Part shown: positions 23,510 to 35,816 of the stretch, one piece after another
Layout: each line of letters begins with the position of its first letter
Position numbering within the stretch: position 1 is the stretch's first letter
Source: Apostichopus japonicus
Lineage: Eukaryota > Echinodermata > Holothuroidea > Aspidochirotida > Stichopodidae
Reading direction: 5' to 3'
Assembly (NCBI RefSeq): GCF_037975245.1
Contig: NC_092564.1
Coordinates: forward strand, 5,072,484-5,136,483
DNA: 64,000 nucleotides
The notes under the pieces: generated by a model
What the model was told of the DNA's origin: nothing
Seen by the model: the letters and a program-made list of their open reading frames with translations, nothing else
The model's database searches: none
Program-made: the position numbers and the translations under genes

Positions 23510-25200
23510 CAGCGACGTAGCGAGGAATTTGAAGGGGGGGGGGAGCACTTTTTGCGATTGATATGGATTTTCAAAGTTGTAGGCACGACTATCTGAGCGG
23601 AGCGCCACCATCAGTTGGCGCGGAGCGTACAAGAAAATTTTGGTTTTACAAACCCCCCAGATGGCCGGAAACGGCCCTTCCCGAGTGTTCATTCTGGTTC
23701 CCTGGCCTCTTGCTAACTTGAGACAGCTCATTCAATATCACTTTTAAACCCCAAAAAACAAATGAGTTAAAATAGTACGTAATTCAATACTACATAATGT
23801 ATTTAAAATTAGCAAGGTACATGTACAGAGTAGTCTTACGTTTCAACTTCTGATACTTATAGATACAAAGATAGGCCTGAAATGTCTTTGATACAACTAT
23901 AGCCAGTAATTGTCTTTGATACAACTGTAGCTATTAAATGTCTGATTCAATACTACATAATGTATTTAAAATTAGCAAGGTACACGTACAGAGTAGTCTT
24001 ACGTTTCAACTTCTGATACTTCTAGATACAAAGATAGGCCTGAAATGTCTTTGATATAACTATAGCCAGTAATTGTCTTTGATATAACTGTAGCTATTAA
24101 ATGTTTAAGTTAGCCTAATAAGAGAAGGCGAGAGGTATCCGACGATTGCAATCTGATGCAAATTTCTCAACTGTTTTCTTAACTGAAATATTATCAGCGT
24201 AAACGGGTTCTTAACTACATGTTAAAAAACTGACAAGATCGGATCCTAGTCTTTTTCGGCGGGTAGAGTGCTGAATGAAACGGCACGCGATAGAAATGAC
24301 AGCCTAGATGACAGAAGAATAGGTCACCTAATTTAGCCATATTCTTGCTACGTTCATTTCAATAGTTTTTCTTGTCTATAGACTCTTAAACTCGTCCAGC
24401 AAGCTTATCGATTTTAATTATGGGTGTTTTTAAAAAAAAAGATAACTTGGCCAAGAAAAATGTAGGCCCGGGCCTACAGTGCTACATACTGGCTACGCCC
24501 CTGATCATATGATATCATAATCAGCAGATTTTGTTTCCTGTTTGAATTCTTTTACATGTTCTTTTACATAATATATCAGAAAGACAAACATAGTGCTCTT
24601 TTACAATTTTTCCAGTAGGATGATTCCTGTTTATTGTCCAATGTCTGGACTTTAATACATTTGACGAACTTAACTGATGGACAATATAAACTTTCATATT
24701 TTGTAATATTGCCAGATATGCAGTGGCCTAAAAACAAATATTGTTATCGCAGTGTATTAGCAGTGTAATTATTATTACAGGAAGTGCGTATCACGTACGA
24801 TTGCTAGCTTAGCTTCATAACATGCTGTTCGTGCAACACCTTAGGACGACTCATAGAACGAACGTTGTCGACGTTGTTGTGCATACAGTTCGTGACATTC
24901 CATATAGAGTGCGGTCAGGTAGGCAATATGTATTTTATTACACAGTGGCCAACTGTAGGCTTGTAATTGGCTATAAGCTAAATTTAGCTAATTGCATCTG
25001 CCAAACTAAGTAAGTAGTTGAATCAGTAGGCGTGAATGTTACTACGATTACAATCGATTTAACGGAGCTGACGAGTATGCAAGATCAAAAGAGCACTGAC
25101 AAAATACCATGCTAAAAAACGACAGTTTAAAAAAAAAAATCGACACTGAAAGGGGGGGGGGAGCGGTTGCTCCCCCTGCTCCCCCCTGGCTACGTCCCTG
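23510..25200. mobile_element. Non-autonomous hAT element, 1,691 bp
   Basis: A perfect 8-bp duplication TCTGTCGT flanks it at 23,502-23,509 and 25,201-25,208. The ends CAGCGACGTAGCGAGG and, reversed, CAGGGACGTAGCCAGG are matching hAT-style inverted repeats, each followed inward by a G- or C-run. A second end-like sequence CTGGCTACGCCCCTG at about 24,490-24,503 may be a nested, one-sided relic. No transposase frame is present. Confidence 0.92.
23782..24107. repeat. Direct tandem duplication, 163-bp unit, two copies
   Basis: The unit beginning ATTCAATACTACATAATG at 23,782 recurs at 23,945 with only a few base changes. Each unit also contains two near copies of GTCTTTGATACAACT. It lies inside the hAT element. 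Confidence 0.92.
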
Positions 25201-25421
25201 TCTGTCGTCATATTTTGTGTATTACTATTTTTAAGTTGTTCATGCAAACACATAATGGACACCCTATACATTGCTCTAGACTGACTTTGACGAAAAAACC
25301 GTCGGTGTCATGTAGTGTGGCTTGTCTACAACCCAAACTGATTAGAAAAGATATTTCAATCAATTCTGACGTGATTGTGAGTGAAAAAATGCTACTTGAA
25401 GCAAGTGCAATAACAAGCAAA

Positions 25422-26825
25422 CAGGGTTGGCCGGTTTTTACCGGGCGGTTTTTACCGCCCCGGTAAAAACAAGTTTTTTACCGGTTTTTACCGGGAGGTT
25501 TTTCCCACCTATAAGTGGGAAAAACTGGGAAAAACCGGGAAAAACCTCAAATTATATAGAATTCCTAAAAACTCATGTGGAACTTGTGGAGGAGCATAGA
25601 ATCTACAAGAAAATGGCATCTTATGGTAGGGGGTTGGGTTACATCCAAAGAACAGCTATGATCTATAACTTGTGAGTTTACCAATTAGACTATTATAAAT
25701 AATTCAAATAAATAATATATTGGATGATCAAATCAACCAACTTTATTTTCCTATCGAGATGCATAATTCCATTATGTAGAGAATGGACTCGTATTAAACT
25801 GTTGGTGCCTCCTAGGGCTATGGTTCGTCATATTATACATGCCACATTAGTCCGCTCAGATCCAAATGATGATTCACATCCAAGAACGATCACTTCATGT
25901 CTGCGATAAATTGTACTCTGTTCACACTTCGCACTAGGCACTGTACTATGCTTCTATTGCTTATAGGCACTGTACTAAGTGACTGTTGTGACATCAACTA
26001 ATTTGAGAATAAGTAACAATTGGAACAGTAACCTGTGTTGTTGATACTCCTACCTCTTCAGTTAGCCTATACACAGGAAGTGCCCAGTATCACCCCACCT
26101 GTCCACCTCAAAGTGTTTAATCACTCATGCATGAAGTTGTATAATAATTGGACCATGTTTGCATCAAGGTAAACAGTTTGGTTGTGTGAATGGCTCCATA
26201 GGGCCATTGTGCATTTAATACTTTAATTGGGCCCATGTGCCTTACAAAGTTTCAAAGCAGTTTCTATTGAGCCCCCTGGATTGAAGTTCACCTCAATAGA
26301 CTGTTGCCTACTGTATTAATGGAATGGAATGAGCTGTCTGAGCACATAATATTATATTATTATATGGTTCCTTGTCCCTTTGAGGCTTTGGATGCCATGG
26401 TTCGCCACTTCGTTCTATCCTCCGCTGTTCATGCCACATAATAGGCCTGAAGAATTTAGGAGGGGTGAATGTCCCAGTGTAGACCTATAATGGTTTGGGC
26501 AATAGGCAATGCATACTGCTAAAGAGATCGTGACAAAATAACTATACATGTGCAATACGAAAAATACTCTTTTTTCCACAAAAAGTAGAATAAGAATGTG
26601 ATAAAATAGCTCAAAATGAAGCTAAGAAACTCCCATATTCAATAAAATATGCCTGTCATGAAACAATATCGTGCCTACTGATGACCCTGCATTTTACGGA
26701 CAATTAATACTAGTTTTCGAGACAGAGGCGGTTTTTACCGGTATTTACCAGTTTTTCCCGGTTTTTACCTGGTTTTTACCGCTTAGTGGGAAAAACAGGT
26801 TTTTTCCGGGAAAATGCCAACCCTG
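25422..26825. mobile_element. Non-autonomous hAT element, 1,404 bp, with GGTTTTTACC-rich ends
   Basis: A perfect 8-bp duplication CAAGCAAA flanks it at 25,414-25,421 and 26,826-26,833. The ends are CAGGGTTGGCCGG and, reversed, CAGGGTTGGCATTTTCCC. Both termini carry repeated GGTTTTTACC-type blocks able to fold on themselves. No transposase frame was found. Confidence 0.93.
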
Positions 26826-26971
26826 CAAGCAAAGCTGACAGCCATTTAACAAGTCAACGAGTGACACTCCTGACGGTTTCTACTACTACAATCTGTTTCT
26901 GTGGTATTTTCCGACGAACAAGAAAACGGCGACCACAGTCGCGTAGTAACATACAAGTGCTACCTCCTTAA

Positions 26972-27899
26972 GCTTATATTATGTACGTACGTGAATTTGA
27001 CATAAAACTTGAGGGTCAAAGGTGAAAAAGTGAAGTACACTACATGATGTGAGTTAGTATTAAACGTTAGGCCTACTTCAAGTTGATTCAATGACTAGGA
27101 TATACCGGCATTTTAAATTTATTATTCCTCTCGACAATTTACGGTACAATTGAAGGCAGGAGCCCAGGAAGTTATTGACCAAGCGATTTTGCCAATTTTT
27201 TGACAAGTTCGGTTCGTTGTAATACGCCTCAAATAGAACTTAGAAGAAAAGGGGCCTCTACGGACTCTTAGGCCCTAGGTAGCGTGCACACTATTTCTAG
27301 ACTGAAGTCTGTGTAGGCTAGGTCACAACATCAAAGGTGAGTCCTAATTTCGTGCAGCTATTTGATTAATTCGATTGATGCTTCACGTTCCTTAACCTTC
27401 AGCTTTCATTTAAAAAAAAAAACGTGTGTCTTTGTTGTTTGCACCTACAAATCTGTTAAAATTTCGTAGAAAATAACATTGTCACATCCAACTCCAACTT
27501 AGCAAGAGCTAGGCCCTAAGCCTATTTAATCAGTGAAGCCAGGATAGTGTTAACATATCAAAATTGTTAAAACGTGAAGTGCTCCTAAATCCTAATTTCG
27601 TTCCTGTTGTCGGCTACTCCAAAATCCTAAAATTTTATTGCAACTATATAATTAGTTTTGAATCAATATAATATAGTAACAAGGAATATTATTGCTTCAG
27701 AGACTGACATGCACCAGTGCAGTAAAATGCTTACAGTCTTCAATTTCATGGGGGTGAAAGCCTCATGTGTACCCCTTCTCCCCTCTGGGTCAGACATTGG
27801 GCCAAGATTGGGGTTGAGATATTGGAGTCCAAGGAGTCAAAGGACACTAGCATATTATCATATTCAGGTTTACTAACTGCTCTTTTCCACTTTAAACAG
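26972..27899. other. Possible 5' region of the ParB-like gene
   Basis: No coding exon was recognised. A good donor (AAAG followed by GTGAGT) at about 27,337 could close a 5' untranslated exon of the gene remnant that begins at 27,900, but no start codon in a supported exon was found. Confidence 0.3.
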
Positions 27900-30800
27900 A
27901 CCTTCAACATCAGGAAGTAAAGAGAAAAGAAAGGCTCAGCACAAGTTACCTGTGCTTCACAAAAAGAGGAAGAGTAATAAGGATCAGCCAGTTGTCAGCC
28001 CTTTAGAATTCATCAAGAAGGAAGTCAATGCAGCATTCTTAGGTGAGAACCCTTAGAAGCTGTCAGGTACGGTAGCAGTACAATATACTGCCTCAGGAAT
28101 TGGAACTGTTGTGGTTTTAGAACAGGGGGCCCCTACTAGCCAGATTGAGCATGCCAGACAATCTAATCTGGCCCACCAAAAAACAAAGGGAAAAAAAAAC
28201 TCAAACTTTTTGGTTCACCAATTTACTGGACAAAAAAAAAATTGAAGAGAATTTCAATAAGCGTTAATTTTCAACACGAAAAAACATTGATAAAAGTTTG
28301 TCCTAGATGCTAAAACAATCATCTTCCATTTTCAGCAATCTATTTTTGGCCTTTTGTTAGTCAAAATTTCCTCCTGTGGCTACCATGGTGGGCCCGCATA
28401 CTGTATGAGTAATATTCAGCAACCCACAACTAAAAGGACAGTAGGCAGCTGTTAAATTCATTTTACATCAGTTTCTGTGCAGTGTCCTTCATACTGAGCC
28501 ATCTGTATGCCTCCTACTGCATGCCCATTAAGAACTGCCTCAACTGTTGACTTTTCACCAGAAATTTACAACATCAATAGAAGTATCAGTTTTTATTTGA
28601 GTGTTATCGGGGAGGGGTCAGAACCCCATTAATAATGTGTTCAATAATTGAACATTGCTTTTCAACATACTTTAACAATCATTATAGTCACTGTGTACAT
28701 TTGGTTTGAATAGTATTTTTAGCTTTACAAAGTTTACGGAAAACCTTTTGCATACCTACAGTACGGCATTTCCCTGTCAGTTGATGTTAGCTTTGCAGAA
28801 ATTTACTTACCATCGTTTTTACTTCTCCACAGGTGTTGCAAATATTGACATAGAAAATCTAGAAGTTGGTCGGAAGTTGAGAGAAGTGAATGTGTAATTT
28901 CTCACCAAACTAAAAGAGGCTATGTTAGATTTTAACAACCACAATATCAACCACTGACTGTTATAGCAACAACTTTGGAAAACTTGGAGAATTTTTCAGA
29001 ACCCACGGTGAGTAATCAGCACTTGATTATAAAGTGATTTTTATAATGGAGTGCTTCATAATTGTTTATCAAAAACCATGCAGCAGTGACTGCTTGTGTG
29101 TGCATATGTGAGAGAGAGATGCCTTAGCTCAAATTTTGGAAACTTTGATAATTCAACAAGTGCAATATGCATGAAGTTCATACTTGGTAGAAAGCTACCC
29201 CTTAGCAAATTCTCAGCTGCAATTGTTATTTAATTGCCAGTGGTCAACCGTTAAAAACCCTATAAATGACCTTACTGAAGTAAAGGTTAAGTGAAATTAG
29301 TATGCTTATCCCTCAATCGAGTGCTAACCACTTGCTGTTACTTAGTACGTCAAAAATTGTTTGAGGTCCACACCACCTAAAAATCTGAAACTTTGTTAAC
29401 AGGTTATCTCACCATGTACAGCTTACATATAGTTCACACTTTGAACAATTAGAAGAATGTATTCGGTATCTACCACCTTAGTAAATTCTTCACTGTTATT
29501 GCTTTGGGAGGGGCCAAAGGTCATATGAGATAACCAATGGTCTAAACCTGAAAACTTTGTGAATGAGCTAACTCAAAGAATAAAGCTACATAGAATGTCA
29601 AATTTGTTCCTCTGATTGAATACTTGCCATCTACAATGTTAACTTTTTTTGAGGTCAAATGTCATTTGAGGTCAATTTTAGTTAAATTCTGAAAACATAT
29701 CTCACTAAGTACAGCTTGCATGAAGTTAATGCTCAGTATGAAGACAATCTTAGTAAATACTCAGCTGATAGTGTGTTGGGAGAAGTCAAGGTCATTTGAG
29801 GTCACTAGTGGTCAACAACTGACAACTTTTCTAGCTGAAGAAGTGAAGTTTTGGTAAATTTCAAATTTGATAGGAATTAAGCATTTGTCTTCTATTTTTT
29901 TGGCTGTTTCGGTCAAGGTCACTCGAGGTCAGTTACTTTCAGTCTGAAAAACTTCTTAAACATGGTACCTCACCATGCACATGGCAATATTAGCCCTAGA
30001 CAAGAAGAACAACATGAACAGATCTTTTACTTGACATGTGGATTCCTACATACATCATAATATTAAAAACCTTTGAAAACATGATAACTCAGGGTTGTCC
30101 ACACCATATCTTTGAGTACACATTTAGTTCTCCTTTGCTAATAGTTGCAAGAGATTTTTTTTCCATTTCACTGTGGATCCCATGTACTCAGTAGAACTCT
30201 CCCCTCCAATGCCCTACAATAACAATAGGCAAAGGAATCACTAAGCCCTGTGGCTTTCTGTTTGCATGTCAATTACACCTGATCTTTGAGGACAAAAGTC
30301 TGACATTACGCTACTTTGACTTAAGTTACTGATATATTCATTTTCACATTTTGTAACAAATTTTTCTTTCAGGCAAATGGATACCATTATGAAGTTATTG
30401 GTGGCATCCACAATCTGACAGCCTGTAAGGAGCTGAGGGAGAGAAATCCAGACAAGAATGTAAAGATACAAAACTTTGGTTAGCAAACAAGCACATCAAA
30501 ATAGGGGAAACCAGGCATCAGATGAGCATTGAGGTAAAGGTGACTACTATGAATGTTGTTTTTATAGAAGAATTTCTGCCGAGCAGTTATTCATCTCATT
30601 CCTCCATATTGTATATTCAGGTTGCAATGACCTATGCATTAAGACATTGAAAGTGTGTATGGAAAGTCCTTGTCTACACATAACACATAACTTTGTGTTG
30701 TGCACACAGAATCGCTCTCTTACAGTATGTGAATTTTCAAATAATTGTTATCTAATCACTCTCATAGGGAGGATTAGGTACAATATTGCAGTTCCTTTGC

Positions 30801-31642
30801 CAGTTGGACCATTAACAGTATTATGCAACAGTTGCCATGGTAGTGGTTAGTTTTCCCAATAGGGGTCATTCATTGTGGGGTATTGCATGGTCACCGGAAG
30901 TGTTTGACTGAGGGAGGGGTAAAAGTTGTCTGTGTGGGGTGTCCAATTTTATGTCAAACAGTCCTCTTAAATGGCTGGGTTGATTTTCTTAAAACTTGGT
31001 ATGAAGGTGTTTTAGGGTTAAAGTCTATGTCTAGCAGACCCCCCAGAAACATAGGTCAAATGTCACATCAAATTAAATTCAATGTTTTAATTCAATATTG
31101 CTCCAAGGGGACACATTACATTCAAATGGAATCTTCACTTGTATAATGGGAACAACATGTAGGCTACTAATACAGGCAGAAATGTGACCTCTGTCATAGT
31201 ATTACTCAGATTGTAGAGGACAGCAGAGTGATAGCACTGCAATCATATGACAGTATAGTCCTGCTAACTTATCATATCAAAAAACATTTGCAGTCTTTGT
31301 TCATTTGTTTTTTTACTATCAATGCAACAGATAAAAAATAAATAAAATGGTTAGACTGTCAGTGTAGAATAAAGTTTTATTTCTCTCTTTTTTTCTGAAG
31401 ATGACACAGAAATGCTCACACTGAGTCTGTTTGGTCTGGCCATTGCGTTCAAGAGGAAAACCATTGCAAGGAAACTTTGATGGGATGATGGCACAGAACT
31501 TAATGTGCCTATTGTTGCTAGGGATGATCCTAGATCACAGAGGATGAAAAAAATGTGTGTAGCACTGATTAAAAGAAGCGTATTGATTTTGGTGAAGGTC
31601 AAAGGTCATTTGGGGACAACAGGGAGGTTAATTGTCTTGTAG
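27900..31642 (+). pseudogene. Decayed multi-exon gene with a ParB-like segment
   Basis: Exons with consensus splice sites are seen at 27,900-28,042, 28,833-29,007 and 30,373-30,478, with a possible fourth from 31,401. The first encodes a Lys-rich segment (KEKRKAQHKL, LHKKRKSNK). The second starts open but meets TAA at 28,895 and then needs a frame change to read QYQPLTVIATTLENLENF. The third continues in phase 0 with YHYEVIGGIHNLTACKELRE. The order QPLTVI, then YEVIGGIHNL.A..EL resembles the ParB/Srx-type N-terminal domain in animal proteins of unknown role. The fourth segment has TGA at 31,478. I judge it a pseudogene or gene fragment, although sequencing error could explain one of the breaks. 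Confidence 0.5.
29050..30010. repeat. Diverged repeats carrying AGGTCA-type half-sites
   Basis: Recurring segments of about 140-160 bases contain GAGGTCAAATGTCATTTGAG, followed by blocks such as CTCAC.A.GTACAGCTTGCAT. Units are strongly diverged. It lies in the intron before the ParB-like exon. Element E has similar GGTCAAAGGTCA segments. Confidence 0.6.
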
Positions 31643-31930
31643 GGTATATGTGTTCATGTTCAGAAAGTGGCAACACTGAAACAGCCACATGGTCTTCTAC
31701 TCTGCAAATCCTAAAATGCTTGTTTTAAGTGTGTGTGAAATAAAAAGGGGGGGGGGGGAGGGGGGGGTAAGGTTACAGTGACTTATCTTATTATTGTATT
31801 TTTTTGGTGAAAAATTATTAGTAGGGGTATCAGTATGCCCATTAGAGCAATCTGAGGGTCTGAATAGTACATCCTTCAGAACTGCATTGTAAGCCACTTA
31901 TTGTTGTTATTAATGATGTAATTTCTTATT

Positions 31931-32945
31931 GCTAAATGACACTCCGAGCAGTAGGGGGTGTATTGGTACGGACTTCAGAACTGCATTCTTAGCCACCTAA
32001 TGGTGTTATTATGTTATTTCAGAACTAATGGTGTAACTTCTTGGTGCTAAATGACACTCCAACCATTAGCGGGGCGTTTTGGTACACCTCTCAGAACTGT
32101 TTTGCAAGCCACTAAATTTTGTTACTTCTTGGTGCTAAATGACACTCCAACCAGTAGCGGGGCATATTGGTACGCCCCTTAGAACTGTATTGCAAGCCCC
32201 TAAATGGTGTCACTTCTTGGTGCTAAATGACACTCCAACCAGTAGCGGGGCGTATTGGTACGCCCCTCACAACTGTATTGCAAGCCACTAAATTTTGTAA
32301 CTTCTTGGTGCTAAATGACATTCCAACCAATAGTGGGGCGTATTGATACGCCCCTCAGAACTGTATTGTAAGCCACTAAATGTTGTTACTTCTTGGTGCT
32401 AAATGACACTCCAACCAGTAGCAGGGCGTATTGGTACGCCCCTTAGAACTGTATTGTAAGCCACTAAATGTTGGTACTTCTTGGGGCTAAATGACACTCC
32501 AACCATTAGCGGGGCGTATTGGTACGCCCCTTAGAACTGTATTGCAAGCCACTAAATTTTGTTACTTCTTGGTGCTAAATGACACTCCAACCAGTAGCGG
32601 GGCGTATTGGTACGCCCCTTAATGGTGTTACTTCTTGGTGCTAAATGACACTCCAACCAGTAGCGGGGCGTATTGGTACGCCCCTTAGAACTGTTTTGCA
32701 AGCCACTAAATTTTGTAACTTCTTGTTGCTAAATGACACTCCAACCAGTAGTGGGGTGTATTGGTACGCCCCTCAGAACTGTATTGCAAGCCACTAAATG
32801 TTGTTACTTCTTGGTGCTAAATGACACTCCAACCAGTAGCGGGGCGTATTGGTACGCCCCTCAGAACTGTATTGTAAGCCATTAATGGTGTTTCTCCTTG
32901 GTGCTAAATGACACTCCCTTGCAGTTGTGGGGTGTATTTGTTTCA
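31931..32945. repeat. Minisatellite, 88-bp unit, about 12 copies, with palindromic core
   Basis: GCTAAATGACACTCC starts units at 31931, 32045, 32133, 32222, 32310, 32398, 32486, 32574, 32640, 32728, 32816 and 32902. The period is 88 apart from one 114 and one 66 step. Most units hold the core GGGGCGTATTGGTACGCCCC. Its reverse complement differs from the core of the 70-bp minisatellite at 11,682 by one base in 20. Confidence 0.96.
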
Positions 32946-35689
32946 CTGATTCACTTTTGTACAGGGACGAGGTATTTTTCTTCCTTTTAATTCATGTAAG
33001 AAATTAACCTACTAAATTTCAGTTTATGGTCATGTAGATAAAATATAACATGAAATACATAAGTTGGTACAAACAAAGAATAATTTTCTCATTGTACTAT
33101 TTTTGTCTCAAATTTATGTATCTGCAGTATGATTACCATGCATTTTCCTTTTAAACTCACATTTTGAAGGTTTAAAGACAATGACAGTCATAGCGTAGAT
33201 TTTTCCCTTATATATACCATATTTTTATACCCGAGTGCAAACGTCATTAAAAGCAATATAATTTCTGGTAAATTTATCAATGTTGAACAAAAAGTTTTTT
33301 TTTTCTTGGATAAAAGTCAGGTTTAAATAGTTCCTAGAAACCCTAAATGTTTCCTAGCCTCTTTAAATAAAAAAATAAATTTAAAGACTAAGCATTAATT
33401 GCCATTACGTCGATCGACACGGTATAGGGGTATGTCGTTTAACATGTACGAATTGAACAGAACTGCACATTTTCTTCATTCATAAATATAACTTTTATCG
33501 GCTTCGATGCGCTATATGCCGTGATGGCAGCTTCATGTGGTCATCACCGAATTTTGCGGAAATTACGTATCGGAAATGTGACTATGGGCTGAGTAATGCT
33601 TTTATGATCTCAATTATTCATGATCTTTCCAAATGCTCCACCTAAAATGCTACAACGTAGTACCTTCGCTTATCTATTTATATCGATCTTAAATCTGAGA
33701 CATGCTTTATCTGTATAGACATAAATAATGCTCAGACCGTAATCACGTCACACACTTACCTGTGAACGGTTTGAGATTCACGTTGTATTCTTGGCTCTTA
33801 ATTTTTAAACAGTATAATGTAAATAATCATAATTAATGGCCAGTTTGTAATGATGTTACATCGGGTGTATTACAGCACCAAATTATACAGTAATGTTATT
33901 CAATGATACAATTTCTCTGCAACATCTTTTACGTTTTTGTCCAGCTCATATGGGGGGGGGGGGGGGTCAGGAGAAACGAGGTGGAATGGGGATAGGGGTG
34001 TTGGGCTCTTGCAATATCTGATAAGTACTGTGCGGTAGATAATTGTATTTAGTTGTTTGCTAAGCATATACCATATTCTTACCATCATGATCCGCGGTTT
34101 AATCTTGATTCACGTTGTCCCGGGAAATGGTGAAGATTTTTGGAAAATTCAACTGGAGTAACCAGGAGTAAAACGGGAGCGCAGCCGGAACGCGGAAGGT
34201 GGGGGGGGGGAGACATTTTCTTTGTAACTTTCTGGTATTTCAGACAAAGTTTTAATATAGTATTCTGAGGCATCTTTTGACAGTAAATTAAATCTATAGA
34301 TAATTAGAGATATACACGCAAGGAGTGATAATAATTACGTTAACATTTTGTGAGGGGTTCAAATAGGGGGTATAATAACACACACCCCTGGATCGACGCT
34401 TTAACATATTTGGTTCGTATATGAAGAGGCGCATCCATCTCCCCCATTCGAGTGATAATGCCTACTAGGAAGGTGGTCGTGGTGGGGAGTGTAGATTTTG
34501 TCGCAAAAATTATCTTGCTCCTCGGAGAAAATACTGTCACGGTCCTTATTGGCCTATACGAACGGTAATGTTTAGGCTTAAAACCGAGCCTTTCACACCA
34601 CACCTATAGACGGTACAGGCTCTTATAATTGTTTTGCCCAAATCATACCAAGCAAGATACTTTTAGAAAGTTATGTTCGTTTGTACTGGAAGGCTGCCAA
34701 CTATACTTCTATCACGCTTAATGTGGTTAGTCTGATAATCTTGTTTCAAGTCCGGCAGAGATGAGTCACAAATGTTTAACAAAGAAAAAGGTCAATAGAT
34801 ACATTCGCACAGACCGACATGGGGATTAACTTAAATGACTTCGTTCGTTTCGAAAAAGGAAATACATAAAACTGTTCATTTTCAAAAATGGAACTTAATT
34901 CGTTTAAGCTGATTATCTGACGAACCATGAAAATGAGGTTTCACCAAGCTAATTTTAACAATGCATTAATTAAGAAATTAATGATTAAAAGTACAAAAAA
35001 ATGTATCCGATGAAATATATTTCATTCGTGTATTCTGTTACGCCATGCCTCTTGATTTACACAGGCCAATGAGAGAACGCACTGTAATGCATATTCAGTA
35101 CCAACGAAGCTCTCCGTGCTCGAAGACCAGCTGATCGTCGATGCGACTAGCAGACTAGTAATAAGTGTTCAACACCTAGCATATATGGTCACACATAATA
35201 CTACACTTGTTGTCACAGATATTCGATATTTTTCACCTTTGGTAATCTTCACAATCTCTCTCGGAATGTATCTCTTAGAGTAAGTTTACTAGAACTAGGT
35301 CTCAGACTAGGCTACTAATATTATACTATGACCTCGACCCTACTGACAGTAACAGTGAGCTCAAGTTCTAAACGACGTTCGATGAAACTGATCATAGGAA
35401 GACTGACTTTATTGTATACTCTATTCTACTCTATTATATAATATCACTTCCAAAGTCCTATAATATGAAACTAATTGACTTGTGATAAAACCTAATGCAG
35501 AGGAAGGATTAGGTCGAGAAGAAGACAACCGGTATCACTACTAGTATACAGTGCTACTATTATCTAACAGGATTAGTGTGTTGTATGTATATGTCCTGTA
35601 TGGATACCTTATGAAAGCATAACCATTATCAATACGGAATACTACTGACGGACCATAGGGGTAAATAATAACTACATGCCACCAGGCAG
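32946..35689. other. Unassigned sequence, no gene recognised
   Basis: AT-rich with G-runs near 33,952-33,966 and 34,201-34,210. No exon with supporting splice sites and no RNA gene was recognised. Confidence 0.5.
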
Positions 35690-35816
35690 TTATATTTACG
35701 ACGCTAAGGGAACACGAATTTGGAAGAAGCCCGCAAGGGCTTATGTATATTTACCAATTCACGTCGGGTGGCTTCCAGTTCAACATTTTAACCCTAACTT
35801 GGAATCTACAACTGAA
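35690..35816. repeat. SINE body fragment
   Basis: Aligns in the same direction with 55,195-55,315, sharing GGGTGGCTTCCAGTTCAACA, then TTTTAA, and, further left, a CCCGCAA.GGCTTATG segment. It lacks the tRNA-like head present in the copy near 55.4 kb. Confidence 0.6.

Noticed and set aside
24440-24504. Extra hAT-like end CTGGCTACGCCCCTG inside the 1,691-bp element
   Set aside because: No matching left end or duplicated ATCATATG target was found, so a nested element cannot be claimed.
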